In this document: positions 6,949 to 16,072 of the stretch, piece by piece
Layout of the letters: every line of letters starts with the position of its first letter
How positions within the stretch are numbered: the first letter of the stretch is position 1
Origin: Streptomyces sp. NBC_00377
Lineage (GTDB): Bacteria; Actinomycetota; Actinomycetes; Streptomycetales; Streptomycetaceae
DNA: 64,000 nt
Assembly: GCF_036075115.1 (NCBI RefSeq)
Contig: NZ_CP107958.1
Span: 7,254,001 to 7,318,000, forward strand
Reading direction: 5' to 3'
The notes under the pieces: generated by a model
Database searches by the model: none
What the model was told of the DNA's origin: nothing
The model's input: the letters and a program-made list of their open reading frames with translations, nothing else
Made by a program: the position numbers and the translations under genes

Positions 6949-9735
6949 ATGCCTCGGCGAACCCCACGCACCACTCTCGACAGACTGAGAACTCCCGGCA
7001 GATTCCCCGGGTTCCTGAAGACCGCATCCGTATGCGCCCTGATCGCCGGTCTTTTGTCGCCCATTACCCAAGTGGCGGCAGCCGCCGAGGTCACGGCCGC
7101 GAACGACTACTGCGGCGGCCAGTGCTCCGACATCCTGCCGCCCGGTGAGAACGGGAACGCCACCCTCGCGCAAGTCCTCCTCAACCAGGCATTCGGCACC
7201 CAGCCCGACCACGCCGAGGACCAGCTCGGGCCCTACGCCAACCTGGCCAAGGGCTACCCGACGCTCACCAACGCCACGATCAACACGTTCTTCAACGACG
7301 CGTCGTTCGGTGTCGCCTCCGATCAAGTCGCCTCCACCCTGAGCCCCGCGGGCCGCAGCGACGTGACGATCGTCCGCGACAAGAAGACGGGTGTGCCGCA
7401 CATCACCGGCACCACCCGGTACGGCACCGAGTTCGGCGCCGGGTACGCGGCGGCCCAGGACCGGCTGTGGCTCATGGACGTCTTCCGGCACGTCGGCCGC
7501 GGCCAGCTCACCGCCTTCGCGGGCGGCGCCCCCTCCAACCAGGGGCTCGAGCAGCAGTTCTGGCGCAACGCTCCGTACACCGAGGCAGACCTCCAGGCCC
7601 AGATCGACAACGCCGTCGCCACCAACGGCACCCGCGGCCAGCAGGCGCTCGCCGACGCCAACGCCTACCTCGCCGGCGTCAACTCCTACATAGACACCTC
7701 CGACAGCGGCCGCTACTTCCCCGGTGAGTACGTCCTCACCGGCCACAAGGACTCAATCACCAACGCCGGCACCATCGACCACTTCAAGATCACCGACCTC
7801 GTGGCGCTGGCCTCGGTCATCGGCTCGCTGTTCGGCTCGGGCGGTGGCGGCGAGGTCAACAACGCGGTGTCGCTGCTCGCCGCGCAGGAGAAGTACGGCG
7901 TGCAGCAGGGCACCGAGGTCTGGGAGGCGTTCCGCGAACGCAACGACCCCGAGGCCGCCCTCACCGTCCACAACGGCCAGAGTTTCCCGTACGCGGCCAA
8001 GCCCGCGAGCCCGCAGGGCGAGGCACTGCCCGACGCCGGCTCGCTGACCACGCAACCACTGGTCTACGACGCCACCGGCACCGGCGGCGACCAGAACGCA
8101 TCCGCCGCGTCCGCCACGGCGACCGCGACCGCGCTCAGCTCGGCCAGGCGGGGCATGTCCAACGCCCTCGTCGTCAGCGGCCAGGCCACCGCGAGCGGCC
8201 ACCCGATCGCCGTCTTCGGCCCGCAGACCGGCTACTTCGCCCCGCAGCTGCTCATGCTCCAGGAGATCCAGGGCCCGGGCATCAGCGCCCGCGGCGCCTC
8301 CTTCGCGGGCCTGAGCATGTACGTCGAACTCGGGCGCGGCCAGGACTACGCGTGGAGCGCCACGACCTCCGGCCAGGACATCATCGACAGCTACGCGGTC
8401 GAACTCTGCCAGGACGACTACCACTACCTGTACCACGGCGTCTGCACGGCCATGGACGTGGTGGAACAGAAGAACGCCTGGAAGCCGACCACCGCCGACG
8501 GAACGGCCGCCGGTTCGTACACCATGCGGGTGTACCGCACGAAGTACGGGCCCGTGCAGTACCGGGCGACCGTGGGCGGCAAGAAGGTCGCCTACACGAA
8601 CCTGCGTTCGTCCTTCATGCACGAGGCCGACTCGATCATCGGCTTCCAGATGCTGAACGACCCGGACTACGTCAAGAGCCCGCAGACCTTCCAGAGCGCG
8701 GTGCAGCACATCAACTACACCTTCAACTGGTTCTACGCCGACTCCGCGCACACCGCCTACTACAACAGCGGCGACAACCCGGTGCGGGCGAGCGGTGTCG
8801 ACGCCGAGTTCCCGGTGTGGGCGCAGGCGGCGTACGAGTGGAAGAACTGGGTGCCTGCCACCAACACGGCCGACTACACCCCGGCCTCGGCGCATCCCAA
8901 CTCCATCGACCAGGACTACTACATCTCCTGGAACAACAAGCAGGCCAAGGACTACGCGACGGCCTCCTGGGGCGACGGGTCCGTACACCGCGGCAACCTG
9001 CTCGAGGACCGGGTGAAGAAGCTGGTCGCGGCCGGCGGCGTCACGCGCGCGTCCCTGACGAAGGCGATGGCGGACGCGGCGCTCGCGGACCTGCGGGCCG
9101 AGGACGTCCTGCCCGACCTGCTGAAGGTGGTCAACAGCTCCACGGTCACCGACTCCACGGCCGCGGCCGCGGTGACCAAACTCCAGACCTGGCTGACGGC
9201 GGGCGGCAAGCGGACGGAGACGACGGCCGGTTCGAAGACGTACGCCAACGCCGACGCGGTCCGCATCCTGGACGCCTGGTGGCCGCTGCTGGTGAAGGCC
9301 GAGTTCGAACCCGGCCTCGGCACCGGCCTGTACACGGCGCTGACGGCCAACCTGCCGATCGACGAGACCCCGTCGGCCGCCCACGGGCCGACCGGGGCCC
9401 ACGCCGGCAGCTCCTTCCAGTACGGCTGGTGGAGCTATGTCGACAAGGACATCCGGGCCGTGCTCGGCGAGACGGTCCAGGGCGGGCTGACGCAGAAGTA
9501 CTGCGGCGGCGGCACCCTCACCGGCTGCCGGGACGTCCTCATCAGCACCCTGAAGGAGGCGGCCGGCAAGACCGCGGCCCAGGTCTACCCGGGCGACACC
9601 CTGTGCGCGGCGGGCGACCAGTGGTGCGCCGACTCGATCGTCCAGCGCACCCTGGGCGGCATCAAGCACGGCAACATCAGCTGGCAGAACCGGCCCACCT
9701 TCCAGCAGGTGGTGGAGTTCACGTCCCACCGGTAG
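6949..9735 (+). CDS. Secreted penicillin-acylase family Ntn hydrolase
   Basis: A 928-residue precursor. The N-terminus is basic with a hydrophobic stretch ending near residue 45 (LLSPITQVAAAAEV), an export signal. The order signal, alpha chain, spacer, beta chain is that of penicillin G acylase, aculeacin A acylase and AHL acylases. The likely self-cleavage point is before Ser404 in GMSNALVVSG, which would become the N-terminal nucleophile; beta-chain motifs such as FGPQTGYFAPQ and ARGASFAGL follow. Family members hydrolyse amide bonds of acylated substrates: penicillins, lipopeptides or acyl-homoserine lactones. Substrate cannot be told from sequence. AGGAG (6938-6942) supports the start. 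Met rather than Gly precedes the presumed nucleophile, a small departure from many relatives. Confidence 0.88.
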   Translation: MPRRTPRTTLDRLRTPGRFPGFLKTASVCALIAGLLSPITQVAAAAEVTAANDYCGGQCSDILPPGENGNATLAQVLLNQAFGTQPDHAEDQLGPYANLAKGYPTLTNATINTFFNDASFGVASDQVASTLSPAGRSDVTIVRDKKTGVPHITGTTRYGTEFGAGYAAAQDRLWLMDVFRHVGRGQLTAFAGGAPSNQGLEQQFWRNAPYTEADLQAQIDNAVATNGTRGQQALADANAYLAGVNSYIDTSDSGRYFPGEYVLTGHKDSITNAGTIDHFKITDLVALASVIGSLFGSGGGGEVNNAVSLLAAQEKYGVQQGTEVWEAFRERNDPEAALTVHNGQSFPYAAKPASPQGEALPDAGSLTTQPLVYDATGTGGDQNASAASATATATALSSARRGMSNALVVSGQATASGHPIAVFGPQTGYFAPQLLMLQEIQGPGISARGASFAGLSMYVELGRGQDYAWSATTSGQDIIDSYAVELCQDDYHYLYHGVCTAMDVVEQKNAWKPTTADGTAAGSYTMRVYRTKYGPVQYRATVGGKKVAYTNLRSSFMHEADSIIGFQMLNDPDYVKSPQTFQSAVQHINYTFNWFYADSAHTAYYNSGDNPVRASGVDAEFPVWAQAAYEWKNWVPATNTADYTPASAHPNSIDQDYYISWNNKQAKDYATASWGDGSVHRGNLLEDRVKKLVAAGGVTRASLTKAMADAALADLRAEDVLPDLLKVVNSSTVTDSTAAAAVTKLQTWLTAGGKRTETTAGSKTYANADAVRILDAWWPLLVKAEFEPGLGTGLYTALTANLPIDETPSAAHGPTGAHAGSSFQYGWWSYVDKDIRAVLGETVQGGLTQKYCGGGTLTGCRDVLISTLKEAAGKTAAQVYPGDTLCAAGDQWCADSIVQRTLGGIKHGNISWQNRPTFQQVVEFTSHR

Positions 9736-9745
9736 TCCGCACGAC

Positions 9746-9778
9746 GGCGGGCCGCGTCCCTAACGGATGCGGCCCGCC
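9746..9778. terminator. Hairpin terminator between acylase and hydrolase genes
   Basis: GGCGGGCCGCGTCC pairs with GGATGCGGCCCGCC (14 positions, one G-T) around the 5-nt loop CTAAC. It lies just past the acylase stop and overlaps the last codons of the convergent hydrolase gene. Confidence 0.65.
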
Positions 9779-11040
9779 GCCAGCACCAGCCGCGCCAGCT
9801 CGGGGTGCACGATGTCACTGTGCGCCCCGGCGGGCGCTCCACCGCGCCGGACCACCGCCGCCGCGTCGACGTTCACGCACCCCGAGGCCGGCAGCGGCCC
9901 GGAGAGCGCGTCGGCGAGCACACACGCGTGTGTGCCCGGGACGGCCTGGACCCCGTCGTGTCCCATGGCGCCCCATGTGGCGCCCAGCATCTCGCCGACG
10001 AGCCCCCGGGAATCGCCCGCCATCCGCGAGGCCAGCGGGTACATCGTGCTCAGCGCCTGGTCGAATCTCGAGTAACAGCACACCAGAGGGCCGTCGATCC
10101 GGTCCTGCCGGCCCTGGAGCACCCCTTGCGCGGCGAACGCGTAGTGCGAGAAGGCCCCTTGGAGCAGCGTCACCGACTTCACCGTGCGCACCCCCTCCGG
10201 CAGGCCCCGCAGCGCGAACGACACCAGCCGCCCGCCGAAGCTGTGTCCCACCAGATGCACCCGCACGGCCGGCGCCACCGCCGCCAGCCGCCCGAGGAAG
10301 GGCCCGAGTCCGTGCTCGCCCACCGTTCCGGCGCGCCGCTTCATCGCGTAGTACGTCGCCTGCCGCAGCAGCTCGTGCGCCCCGTCCCACGGGTCGGGCA
10401 GCGTGAACTCCGGCGCCGGCGACGCGCTTTCCAGGCCGGCCAGAGCCTGCGCGAACTCCTCGCAGGCCGTCGCCGTCGAGCAGGCGAACATCTCCGGTCC
10501 GGCCCGCGTCGTCCCCTCCGCCAGGGTGTCCGCCGCGCACAGCGCCTGTGGTCCCGTCGGAGCCACGTCCACCAGCAGCCGCACCTGCCGCCCGAACTCG
10601 TCCAGCGCGGCTTCCCCGGGCGGCCGCCGCTCCAGCAGCCCCGCGATCCGGTCGACCTCCGCGGCCCGGCCGGGGAACGTGGCGAGCAGCGCCCGACGGG
10701 TGTCCGCGTCCAGTGCAGGGCGCCCGAGCCGTGCGGCCGCCGCGGAGTGCGGGAAGTCCGGGATCGGCTCGTCGGAGAAGCGCATCGACGGCCACACCAC
10801 GCCCACGTACCCGATCCGTGCCGCCGGGGCGAGCGCGGGGACCGGCGCGAAGAAGCTGCTGTAGAGCCTGGTCGCGCCGGAACGGTCGCTGTTCCAGCCG
10901 TGCGAGAAGACGATCAGGTCGCGGACCCCGCGCCGTCCCACCTCGCCGAGCAGCCGGTCCCGACGTGTGCCGTCGATGTCTCCGTCGGCGTCGAAGGTCA
11001 GCTCCCAGTAGGGCGTCACGCTCATCGCCGGATCCGCCAT
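9760..11040 (-). CDS. Alpha/beta hydrolase family protein
   Basis: A 426-residue protein. FSHGWNSD near residue 40 is an oxyanion-hole-type strand turn, and VHLVGHSFGGRLVSFAL around residue 265 holds the nucleophile elbow G-H-S-F-G. A late Asp/His-containing segment (GTHACVLADALSG; AHSDIVHPE) could supply the rest of the triad. There is no signal peptide, so it is cytoplasmic. GAGGGGG upstream supports ATG 11040 over the internal ATG 11025. Similar Streptomyces proteins are sometimes mislabelled as serine/threonine kinases; no kinase motif is present. Substrate unknown. Confidence 0.78.
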   Translation of the reverse strand: MADPAMSVTPYWELTFDADGDIDGTRRDRLLGEVGRRGVRDLIVFSHGWNSDRSGATRLYSSFFAPVPALAPAARIGYVGVVWPSMRFSDEPIPDFPHSAAAARLGRPALDADTRRALLATFPGRAAEVDRIAGLLERRPPGEAALDEFGRQVRLLVDVAPTGPQALCAADTLAEGTTRAGPEMFACSTATACEEFAQALAGLESASPAPEFTLPDPWDGAHELLRQATYYAMKRRAGTVGEHGLGPFLGRLAAVAPAVRVHLVGHSFGGRLVSFALRGLPEGVRTVKSVTLLQGAFSHYAFAAQGVLQGRQDRIDGPLVCCYSRFDQALSTMYPLASRMAGDSRGLVGEMLGATWGAMGHDGVQAVPGTHACVLADALSGPLPASGCVNVDAAAVVRRGGAPAGAHSDIVHPELARLVLAAGRIR

Positions 11041-11198
11041 GACAGGCCCCCTCGTGCCCCGCAGGGATGCGCCCGGTGCGGGCATCGTCCTGCGGAACGG
11101 GGCAATTGGCCATACGTCACGGCTCATCCGTACAAGATGTAATCCTGGCACGGTCGCCGGAGCCGACGGCGATCCCCGGGTAACCCTTCCGCCGCAAC

Positions 11199-11214
11199 AT
11201 ACCGACTGGTTAGT
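11199..11214. promoter_or_regulatory. Candidate operator ahead of the SDR-ligase-TetR operon
   Basis: ATACCGACTGGTTAGT matches the site at 17150-17165 (ATGCCGACCGGTCGGT) at 12 of 16 positions. It lies 47 bp upstream of the SDR start. The matched pair flanks the block that contains the TetR gene at 13771, the likely reader. Confidence 0.6.
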
Positions 11215-11260
11215 CTGGCGGTAGAGCCGATTCGTGCCGCAGTCGCGTCGAAGGAGACCG

Positions 11261-12025
11261 ATGGTGGAAGCCGTGCAGGATGCCCGAGTGGTCGTGACCG
11301 GAGCGGGGGGCGGTATCGGAGCCGCGCTGGCCCGCCGCTACGCCGCCGAGGGAGCCCGGGTCGTCGTCAACGACCTGGACGCGGACCGGGCGCGGTCCGT
11401 CGCCGACGAGATCGGCGGGATCGCCGTCCCGGGCGACGCCTCCACGATCGTCGAGCAGGCCCGTGAGGCGCTCGGCGGCACCGTCGACGTGTACTGCGCC
11501 AACGCCGGGGTCGCCTCGGGCGGTTCCGAGTCGGCCGAGGAGGCCGTCTGGGCCCTCGCCTGGGACGTCAACGTCATGGCCCACGTCCGGGCGGCCCACG
11601 CGCTGCTCCCGGGCTGGCTGGAGCGCGGGCGCGGCCGGTTCGTGTCGACCGTCTCCGCAGCCGGGCTGCTCACGATGATCGGCGCCGCCCCCTACAGCGT
11701 CACCAAGCACGGCGCGTACGCCTTCGCCGAGTGGCTTTCGCTGACCTACCGCCACCGCGGGATCAAGGTGCACGCGATCTGTCCCCAGGGCGTCCGCACC
11801 GACATGCTGGCCGCCACCGGCAGCGCGGGCGACCTGGTGCTCAAACCGACCGCGATCGAGCCGCAGGACGTGGCGGACGCCCTGTTCAAGGGCATCGCGG
11901 AGGACCGTTTCCTGATCCTTCCGCACCCCGAGGTCGCCGAGTACTACCAGGTCCGGGCCGGTGATCCCGACCGCTGGCTGTCGAACATGAACCACCTCCA
12001 GCAGAAGTGGGAGGCCGCCGGATGA
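11261..12025 (+). CDS. SDR family NAD(P)-dependent oxidoreductase
   Basis: A 254-residue classical short-chain dehydrogenase. It has the cofactor motif TGAGGGIG near the N-terminus, CANAGVA, the catalytic Ser in STVSAAG and the YSVTK active-site Tyr/Lys. The Asp in VVVNDLDADR after the second strand suggests NAD preference. AAGGAG before ATG 11261 decides the start. The stop overlaps the start of the acyl-CoA ligase (ATGA), so the two are translationally coupled. With the ligase and the divergent kinase and dehydrogenase, a role in oxidising or reducing a hydroxyacyl-CoA is likely. Confidence 0.9.
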   Translation: MVEAVQDARVVVTGAGGGIGAALARRYAAEGARVVVNDLDADRARSVADEIGGIAVPGDASTIVEQAREALGGTVDVYCANAGVASGGSESAEEAVWALAWDVNVMAHVRAAHALLPGWLERGRGRFVSTVSAAGLLTMIGAAPYSVTKHGAYAFAEWLSLTYRHRGIKVHAICPQGVRTDMLAATGSAGDLVLKPTAIEPQDVADALFKGIAEDRFLILPHPEVAEYYQVRAGDPDRWLSNMNHLQQKWEAAG

Positions 12026-13695
12026 CCGCGCCCGCCTCCCGTTACGCGGCCACACCGTGGGTGGCCCTCCTCGACGAGGTCCAGCGGGCCCCGATCGACC
12101 CCGCCGACTCCCTGGTGCACGCCTTCCGCAGGTCCGTCGCCGAGGCGCCCGACCGGACCTGCCTGGCCTACTTCGACGGCCGGCTCAGCTACCGCGAGGT
12201 CGACGAGTTCAGCGACTCCGTGGCCGGTCACCTCGCAGCCCGCGGCCTGGAGCCCGGTGACCGGGTCGCCGTCCTGCTGCAGAACTCCCCGCACTTCGTC
12301 CTCGCCCTGCTCGGCGCCTGGAAGGCGGGCGCGACCGTCGTCCCCGTCAACCCGATGTACAAGTCGGGGGAGGTCGGTCACGTCCTGCACGACGGCGAGG
12401 TGGCCGCGCTGATCTGCTCCGACCGCGCCTGGGACGCGTATCTGCGCGACGCCGCAGCCGACTCGCCGGTGCGGATCGCGCTCACCGCCTGCGAGCTGGA
12501 CTTCCAGACCCGCGGCGACGCGCGCGTCCTCGGCTTCGAACGCCTTCCGCAGGCGCCCGACACCGACGACCTCACAGCCGTCGCCCGAGCCGGCCACAAA
12601 GCGCCCGGGGGCCGTGACGCCGCCCCCGCGGACATCGCCCTGATCAGCTACACCTCGGGCACGAGCGGTGCACCCAAGGGCGCCACCAACACGCACGGCA
12701 ACATCATGTACAACGCCGAACGGCAGCGCACCGGACTGCGCCTGCCCGAGGCGCCCGTCTACTACGCGCTCGCACCGCTGTTCCACATCACCGGCATGGT
12801 CTGCCAGCTCGGCGCCTGTCTGAACAGCGCGGGCACGCTCGTACTGACGTACCGCTTCGAGGCGGGCGTCGTCCTGGAGGCGTTCGCCGAGCACAAGCCG
12901 CACTACACGGTGGGCCCGTCCACCGCCTTCATGGCGCTGGCCGCCCGTCCCGAGGTCACGCGGGACCACTTCGCGTCCTTCGTGAACATCTCCTCCGGCG
13001 GCGCCCCGGTGCCGCCGGCCCTGGTGGAGAAGTTCCGGGCGGGCTTCGGACCGTACATCCGCAACGGCTACGGACTCACCGAGTGCACGGCGCCCTGCGC
13101 CTCCGTCCCGCCCCAGCTGGAGGCGCCGGTCGACCCGGCCTCCGGGACCCTCGCCGTCGGTGTCCCCGGGCCCGACACGATCGTCCGCATCGTCGACGAG
13201 CAGGGCGCCGAGGTGCCCTTCGGCGAGCAGGGCGAGATCGTCGTGCGGGGCCCGCAGGTGGTCCCCGGGTACTGGCGGCGGCCCGAGGCCACCGCAGAGA
13301 CCTTTCCCGGCGGCGAACTGCGCACCGGCGACATCGGGTTCATGGACGAACAGGGCTGGCTGTACGTCGTCGACCGCAAGAAGGACATGATCAACGCGTC
13401 CGGTTTCAAGGTGTGGCCGCGCGAGGTGGAGGACGTGCTGTACACCCACCCGGCCGTGCGCGAGGCGGCCGTCGTGGGGGTGCCGGACGGCTATCGCGGG
13501 GAGACCGTCAAGGCGTACATCAGCCTGCGTCCCGGCGCCGACACGGATGCCGATACGCTCGCGGCCTACTGCAAGGACAGGCTGGCCGCCTACAAGTATC
13601 CGCGCCAGGTGGAGATCCTGCCCGACCTGCCCAAGACGGCGAGTGGGAAGATCCTCCGGCGGGAACTGCGTTCGCGCCCGCACGACAGCCGGTAG
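12022..13695 (+). CDS. Acyl-CoA synthetase (AMP-dependent ligase)
   Basis: A 557-residue ANL-superfamily ligase. The P-loop is YTSGTSGAPKGATNTH, the A5 motif GYGLTECTAPCA, the hinge region GDIGFMDEQGWLYVVDRKKD, and the C-terminal catalytic Lys lies in PKTASGKILRREL. These fit a fatty-acyl-CoA ligase that activates a free acid via acyl-AMP. ATG 12022 overlaps the SDR stop. It is the entry enzyme of the proposed hydroxy-acid pathway; chain length is not predictable here. Confidence 0.92.
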   Translation: MTAPASRYAATPWVALLDEVQRAPIDPADSLVHAFRRSVAEAPDRTCLAYFDGRLSYREVDEFSDSVAGHLAARGLEPGDRVAVLLQNSPHFVLALLGAWKAGATVVPVNPMYKSGEVGHVLHDGEVAALICSDRAWDAYLRDAAADSPVRIALTACELDFQTRGDARVLGFERLPQAPDTDDLTAVARAGHKAPGGRDAAPADIALISYTSGTSGAPKGATNTHGNIMYNAERQRTGLRLPEAPVYYALAPLFHITGMVCQLGACLNSAGTLVLTYRFEAGVVLEAFAEHKPHYTVGPSTAFMALAARPEVTRDHFASFVNISSGGAPVPPALVEKFRAGFGPYIRNGYGLTECTAPCASVPPQLEAPVDPASGTLAVGVPGPDTIVRIVDEQGAEVPFGEQGEIVVRGPQVVPGYWRRPEATAETFPGGELRTGDIGFMDEQGWLYVVDRKKDMINASGFKVWPREVEDVLYTHPAVREAAVVGVPDGYRGETVKAYISLRPGADTDADTLAAYCKDRLAAYKYPRQVEILPDLPKTASGKILRRELRSRPHDSR

Positions 13696-13770
13696 CGGAC
13701 AAGCAGCACGACAGCAGCAAGTCGGCACGACAGCCGGTAAGGCTCGCCGATAAGGCATCGAGGAAGGCAG

Positions 13771-14373
13771 GTGGCGGCAGTGCCCAGGACCACGGACGGT
13801 GACGGGACACCCGTGCCGCAGCGGCTGCTGGCCGCCGCCACCCGGCTCTTCGCCGAGCGGGGCTACGACCGCACCTCGGTGCAGGAGATCGTCGAGGCGG
13901 CAGGCGTCACCAAGGGCGCGCTGTACCACTACTTCGGCTCCAAGGACGATCTGCTGCACGAGGTGTACGCGCGCGTCCTGCGCGTGCAGCAGGAGCGTCT
14001 GGACGCCTTCGCCAACGCCGACGAGCCGATCGAGAAGCGGCTGCGGGGCGCGGCGGCGGACGTCGTCGTCACGACCATCGAGAACCTCGACGACGCGATG
14101 ATCTTCTTCCGCTCGATGCACCACCTGAGCCCGGAGAAGAACAAACAGGTGCGCGCGGAGCGCCGCCGCTACCACGAACGCTTCCGCGCCCTCGTCGAGG
14201 AGGGTCAGCAGGCCGGTGTCTTCTCCACGGCGACCCCGGCCGACCTGGTCGTGGACTACCACTTCGGGTCCGTCCACCATCTGTCGACCTGGTACCGGCC
14301 GGACGGGTCGATGGGGCCGAAGGAGGTCGCCGACCACCTGGCCGACCTGCTGCTGCGGGCCCTGCGGCCCTGA
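13771..14373 (+). CDS. TetR/AcrR family regulator of the acid-catabolic block
   Basis: About 200 residues, with the DNA-binding segment FAERGYDRTSVQEIVEAAGV followed by TKGALYHYFGSKDDLL. GTG 13771 or GTG 13780 could be the start: AGGAAGG is rather close to the first and AGGTGG is well spaced for the second. It is the third gene of the SDR-ligase operon. The near-matching operators at 11199 and 17150 flank exactly the genes around it, so it is the best candidate to control both transcripts, probably with an acyl-CoA as inducer. Confidence 0.88.
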   Translation: MAAVPRTTDGDGTPVPQRLLAAATRLFAERGYDRTSVQEIVEAAGVTKGALYHYFGSKDDLLHEVYARVLRVQQERLDAFANADEPIEKRLRGAAADVVVTTIENLDDAMIFFRSMHHLSPEKNKQVRAERRRYHERFRALVEEGQQAGVFSTATPADLVVDYHFGSVHHLSTWYRPDGSMGPKEVADHLADLLLRALRP

Positions 14374-14384
14374 GATCGGCACTG

Positions 14385-14792
14385 ATGATCGAGAGCGCCG
14401 AGGAGTTCGTCCGCCTGCGGACGAGCGGCGACAGCGCCGACCTCCGGCGGACCAAGCAGGAGGACGCGCCGCTCGACGTCTGGCTCGACCTCGTGCAGAA
14501 CCACCCCGACATGCGCTTCTGGGTGACGTTCAACCGGCATGTCCCGCCGGAGGTGTTGCGCCTGCTGGTGCGTGACGACGACTGGCGGGTCAGGGCGAAC
14601 ATCGCCAGCCGCAAGGGGGTGCCGCAGGACGTCCTGGACGCGCTGTCCCGTGACGACCACGACGCCGTCGTCTCGTCGACGGCGTCGAACCCTGGGACTC
14701 CGACGGACGCGCTCACGCGACTCTCCCGGCACTCCTGGGAGGACGTGCGGGAGAGGGCGCTCGAGCAGCTGGAGGAGCGGCGGAAGAAATAG
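14385..14792 (+). CDS. Leucine-rich-repeat-variant (LRV/HEAT-like) protein
   Basis: A 135-residue protein built from degenerate 24-26-residue units. The pattern is Pro, a Leu-rich helix, a D-D-x-W or D-x-H-D turn, then a second helix, seen in PPEVLRLLVRDDDWRVRANI, PQDVLDALSRDDHDAVVSST and PTDALTRLSRHSWEDVRERA. That is the LRV repeat, a protein-binding alpha-solenoid. It starts 12 bp after the TetR stop, so it belongs to the same transcript. Its role there is unknown; a small partner protein of the kinase is one possibility, without direct evidence. Confidence 0.7.
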   Translation: MIESAEEFVRLRTSGDSADLRRTKQEDAPLDVWLDLVQNHPDMRFWVTFNRHVPPEVLRLLVRDDDWRVRANIASRKGVPQDVLDALSRDDHDAVVSSTASNPGTPTDALTRLSRHSWEDVRERALEQLEERRKK

Positions 14793-14797
14793 CCTGT

Positions 14798-14830
14798 GAC
14801 AAAGGCCCCGGCGTTGCCGGGGCCTTTGTC
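14798..14830. terminator. Strong bidirectional terminator
   Basis: GACAAAGGCCCCGGC and its exact reverse complement form a 15-bp stem with loop GTT. It lies between convergent stops (14792 and 14844). The A-rich 5' and T-containing 3' flanks make it work both ways. Confidence 0.85.
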
Positions 14831-14843
14831 GTTCCGTCTGTCC

Positions 14844-16067
14844 CTACAGGTGCTTCTTCAACTCCCGTCGCGCCAGCGACCGCTGGTGCACCTCGTCCGG
14901 CCCGTCGGCGATCATCAGCGTGCGCGCTCCGGCGTACAGCTCCGCCAGCGGGAAGTCCTGGCTGACGCCACCCGCGCCGTGCAGCTGGATCGCGCGGTCG
15001 AGGATGTCGACCACCGCGCGGGGCGTCGCGATCTTGATGGCCTGGATCTCCGTGTGGGCGCCCCGGTTGCCGACGGTGTCCATCATCCAGGCGGTCTTCA
15101 GCACCAGCAGCCGCAGCTGCTCGACCGTCACGCGCGCGTCCGCGATCCAGTTGTGGACCACGCCCTGCTGCGCCAGCGCCTTGCCGAAGGCGTCACGGGA
15201 GACGGCCCTGCGGCACATCAGATCGATCGCCCGCTCCGCCATCCCGATCAGCCGCATGCAGTGGTGGATACGGCCGGGGCCGAGCCGGGCCTGGGCGATG
15301 GCGAAGCCGCCGCCCTCCTCGCCGATCAGGTTCGTCACCGGCACCCGCGCCCCGTCGAAGACCACCTCGGCGTGACCGCCGTGGGAGTGGTCCTCGTAGC
15401 CGAAGACCTTCATGGCCCGCCTGACCGTGACACCCGGTGTGTCGCGCGGGACGAGCACCATGGACTGCTGACGGCGCGGGTCGGCGCCGTCCGGGTCCGT
15501 CTTGCCCATCACGATGAAGATCTTGCAGTCCGGGTTCATCGCCCCGGAGATGTACCACTTGCGGCCGGTGACGACGTAGTCGTCCGTGCCGTCGGAGGCC
15601 CGCTCGATGAGCGTGGTGATGTTGGTGGCGTCGGAGGAGGCCACCTCCGGCTCGGTCATCGCGAACGCCGAGCGGATCTCGCCCGCCAGCAGCGGCTCCA
15701 GCCACTGCTTCTTCTGCCGCTCGTCGCCGAACTGGGCGAGCACCTCCATGTTCCCGGTGTCCGGGGCGGCGCAGTTCAGAGCCGTCGGCGCCAGCTGCGG
15801 GGAGCGGCCGGTGATCTCGGCCAGCGGCGCGTACTGGAGGTTCGTGAGGCCGGCGCCGTGCTCGGCGTCGGGAAGGAACAGGTTCCACAGGCCCTGCCTG
15901 CGCGCCTCCGCCTTCAGCTCCTCGACCACGGCCGGGGTGTCCCACGGCGAGGCGAGCAGCGCGCGCTGCTCCTCGGCGACGGCCTCGGCCGGGTAGACGT
16001 ACTCGTCCATGAAGGCGAGCAGCCTGGCGCGGAGCTCCTCGGTGCGTGCGTCGAACGCGAAGTCCAT
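14844..16067 (-). CDS. Acyl-CoA dehydrogenase family protein, ACAD10/11-like
   Basis: A 407-residue protein. It has the long N-terminal helix bundle and the FAD segment AFAMTEPEVASSDATN, with YVVTGRKWYISGAMNPDCKI following, and a C-terminus with ARTLMIADGPDEVHQRSLAR. The segments GRKWYISGAMNP and PDEVH are typical of the ACAD10/11 branch and of LvaC from levulinate catabolism, which act on 4-phosphoacyl-CoAs. It lies 5 bp downstream of a kinase gene that corresponds to the N-terminal half of the human ACAD10/11 fusions. This split-gene pairing supports a shared pathway: phosphorylate, then eliminate. The operon is preceded by the operator at 17150. Confidence 0.9.
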   Translation of the reverse strand: MDFAFDARTEELRARLLAFMDEYVYPAEAVAEEQRALLASPWDTPAVVEELKAEARRQGLWNLFLPDAEHGAGLTNLQYAPLAEITGRSPQLAPTALNCAAPDTGNMEVLAQFGDERQKKQWLEPLLAGEIRSAFAMTEPEVASSDATNITTLIERASDGTDDYVVTGRKWYISGAMNPDCKIFIVMGKTDPDGADPRRQQSMVLVPRDTPGVTVRRAMKVFGYEDHSHGGHAEVVFDGARVPVTNLIGEEGGGFAIAQARLGPGRIHHCMRLIGMAERAIDLMCRRAVSRDAFGKALAQQGVVHNWIADARVTVEQLRLLVLKTAWMMDTVGNRGAHTEIQAIKIATPRAVVDILDRAIQLHGAGGVSQDFPLAELYAGARTLMIADGPDEVHQRSLARRELKKHL

Positions 16068-16072
16068 GCCGG

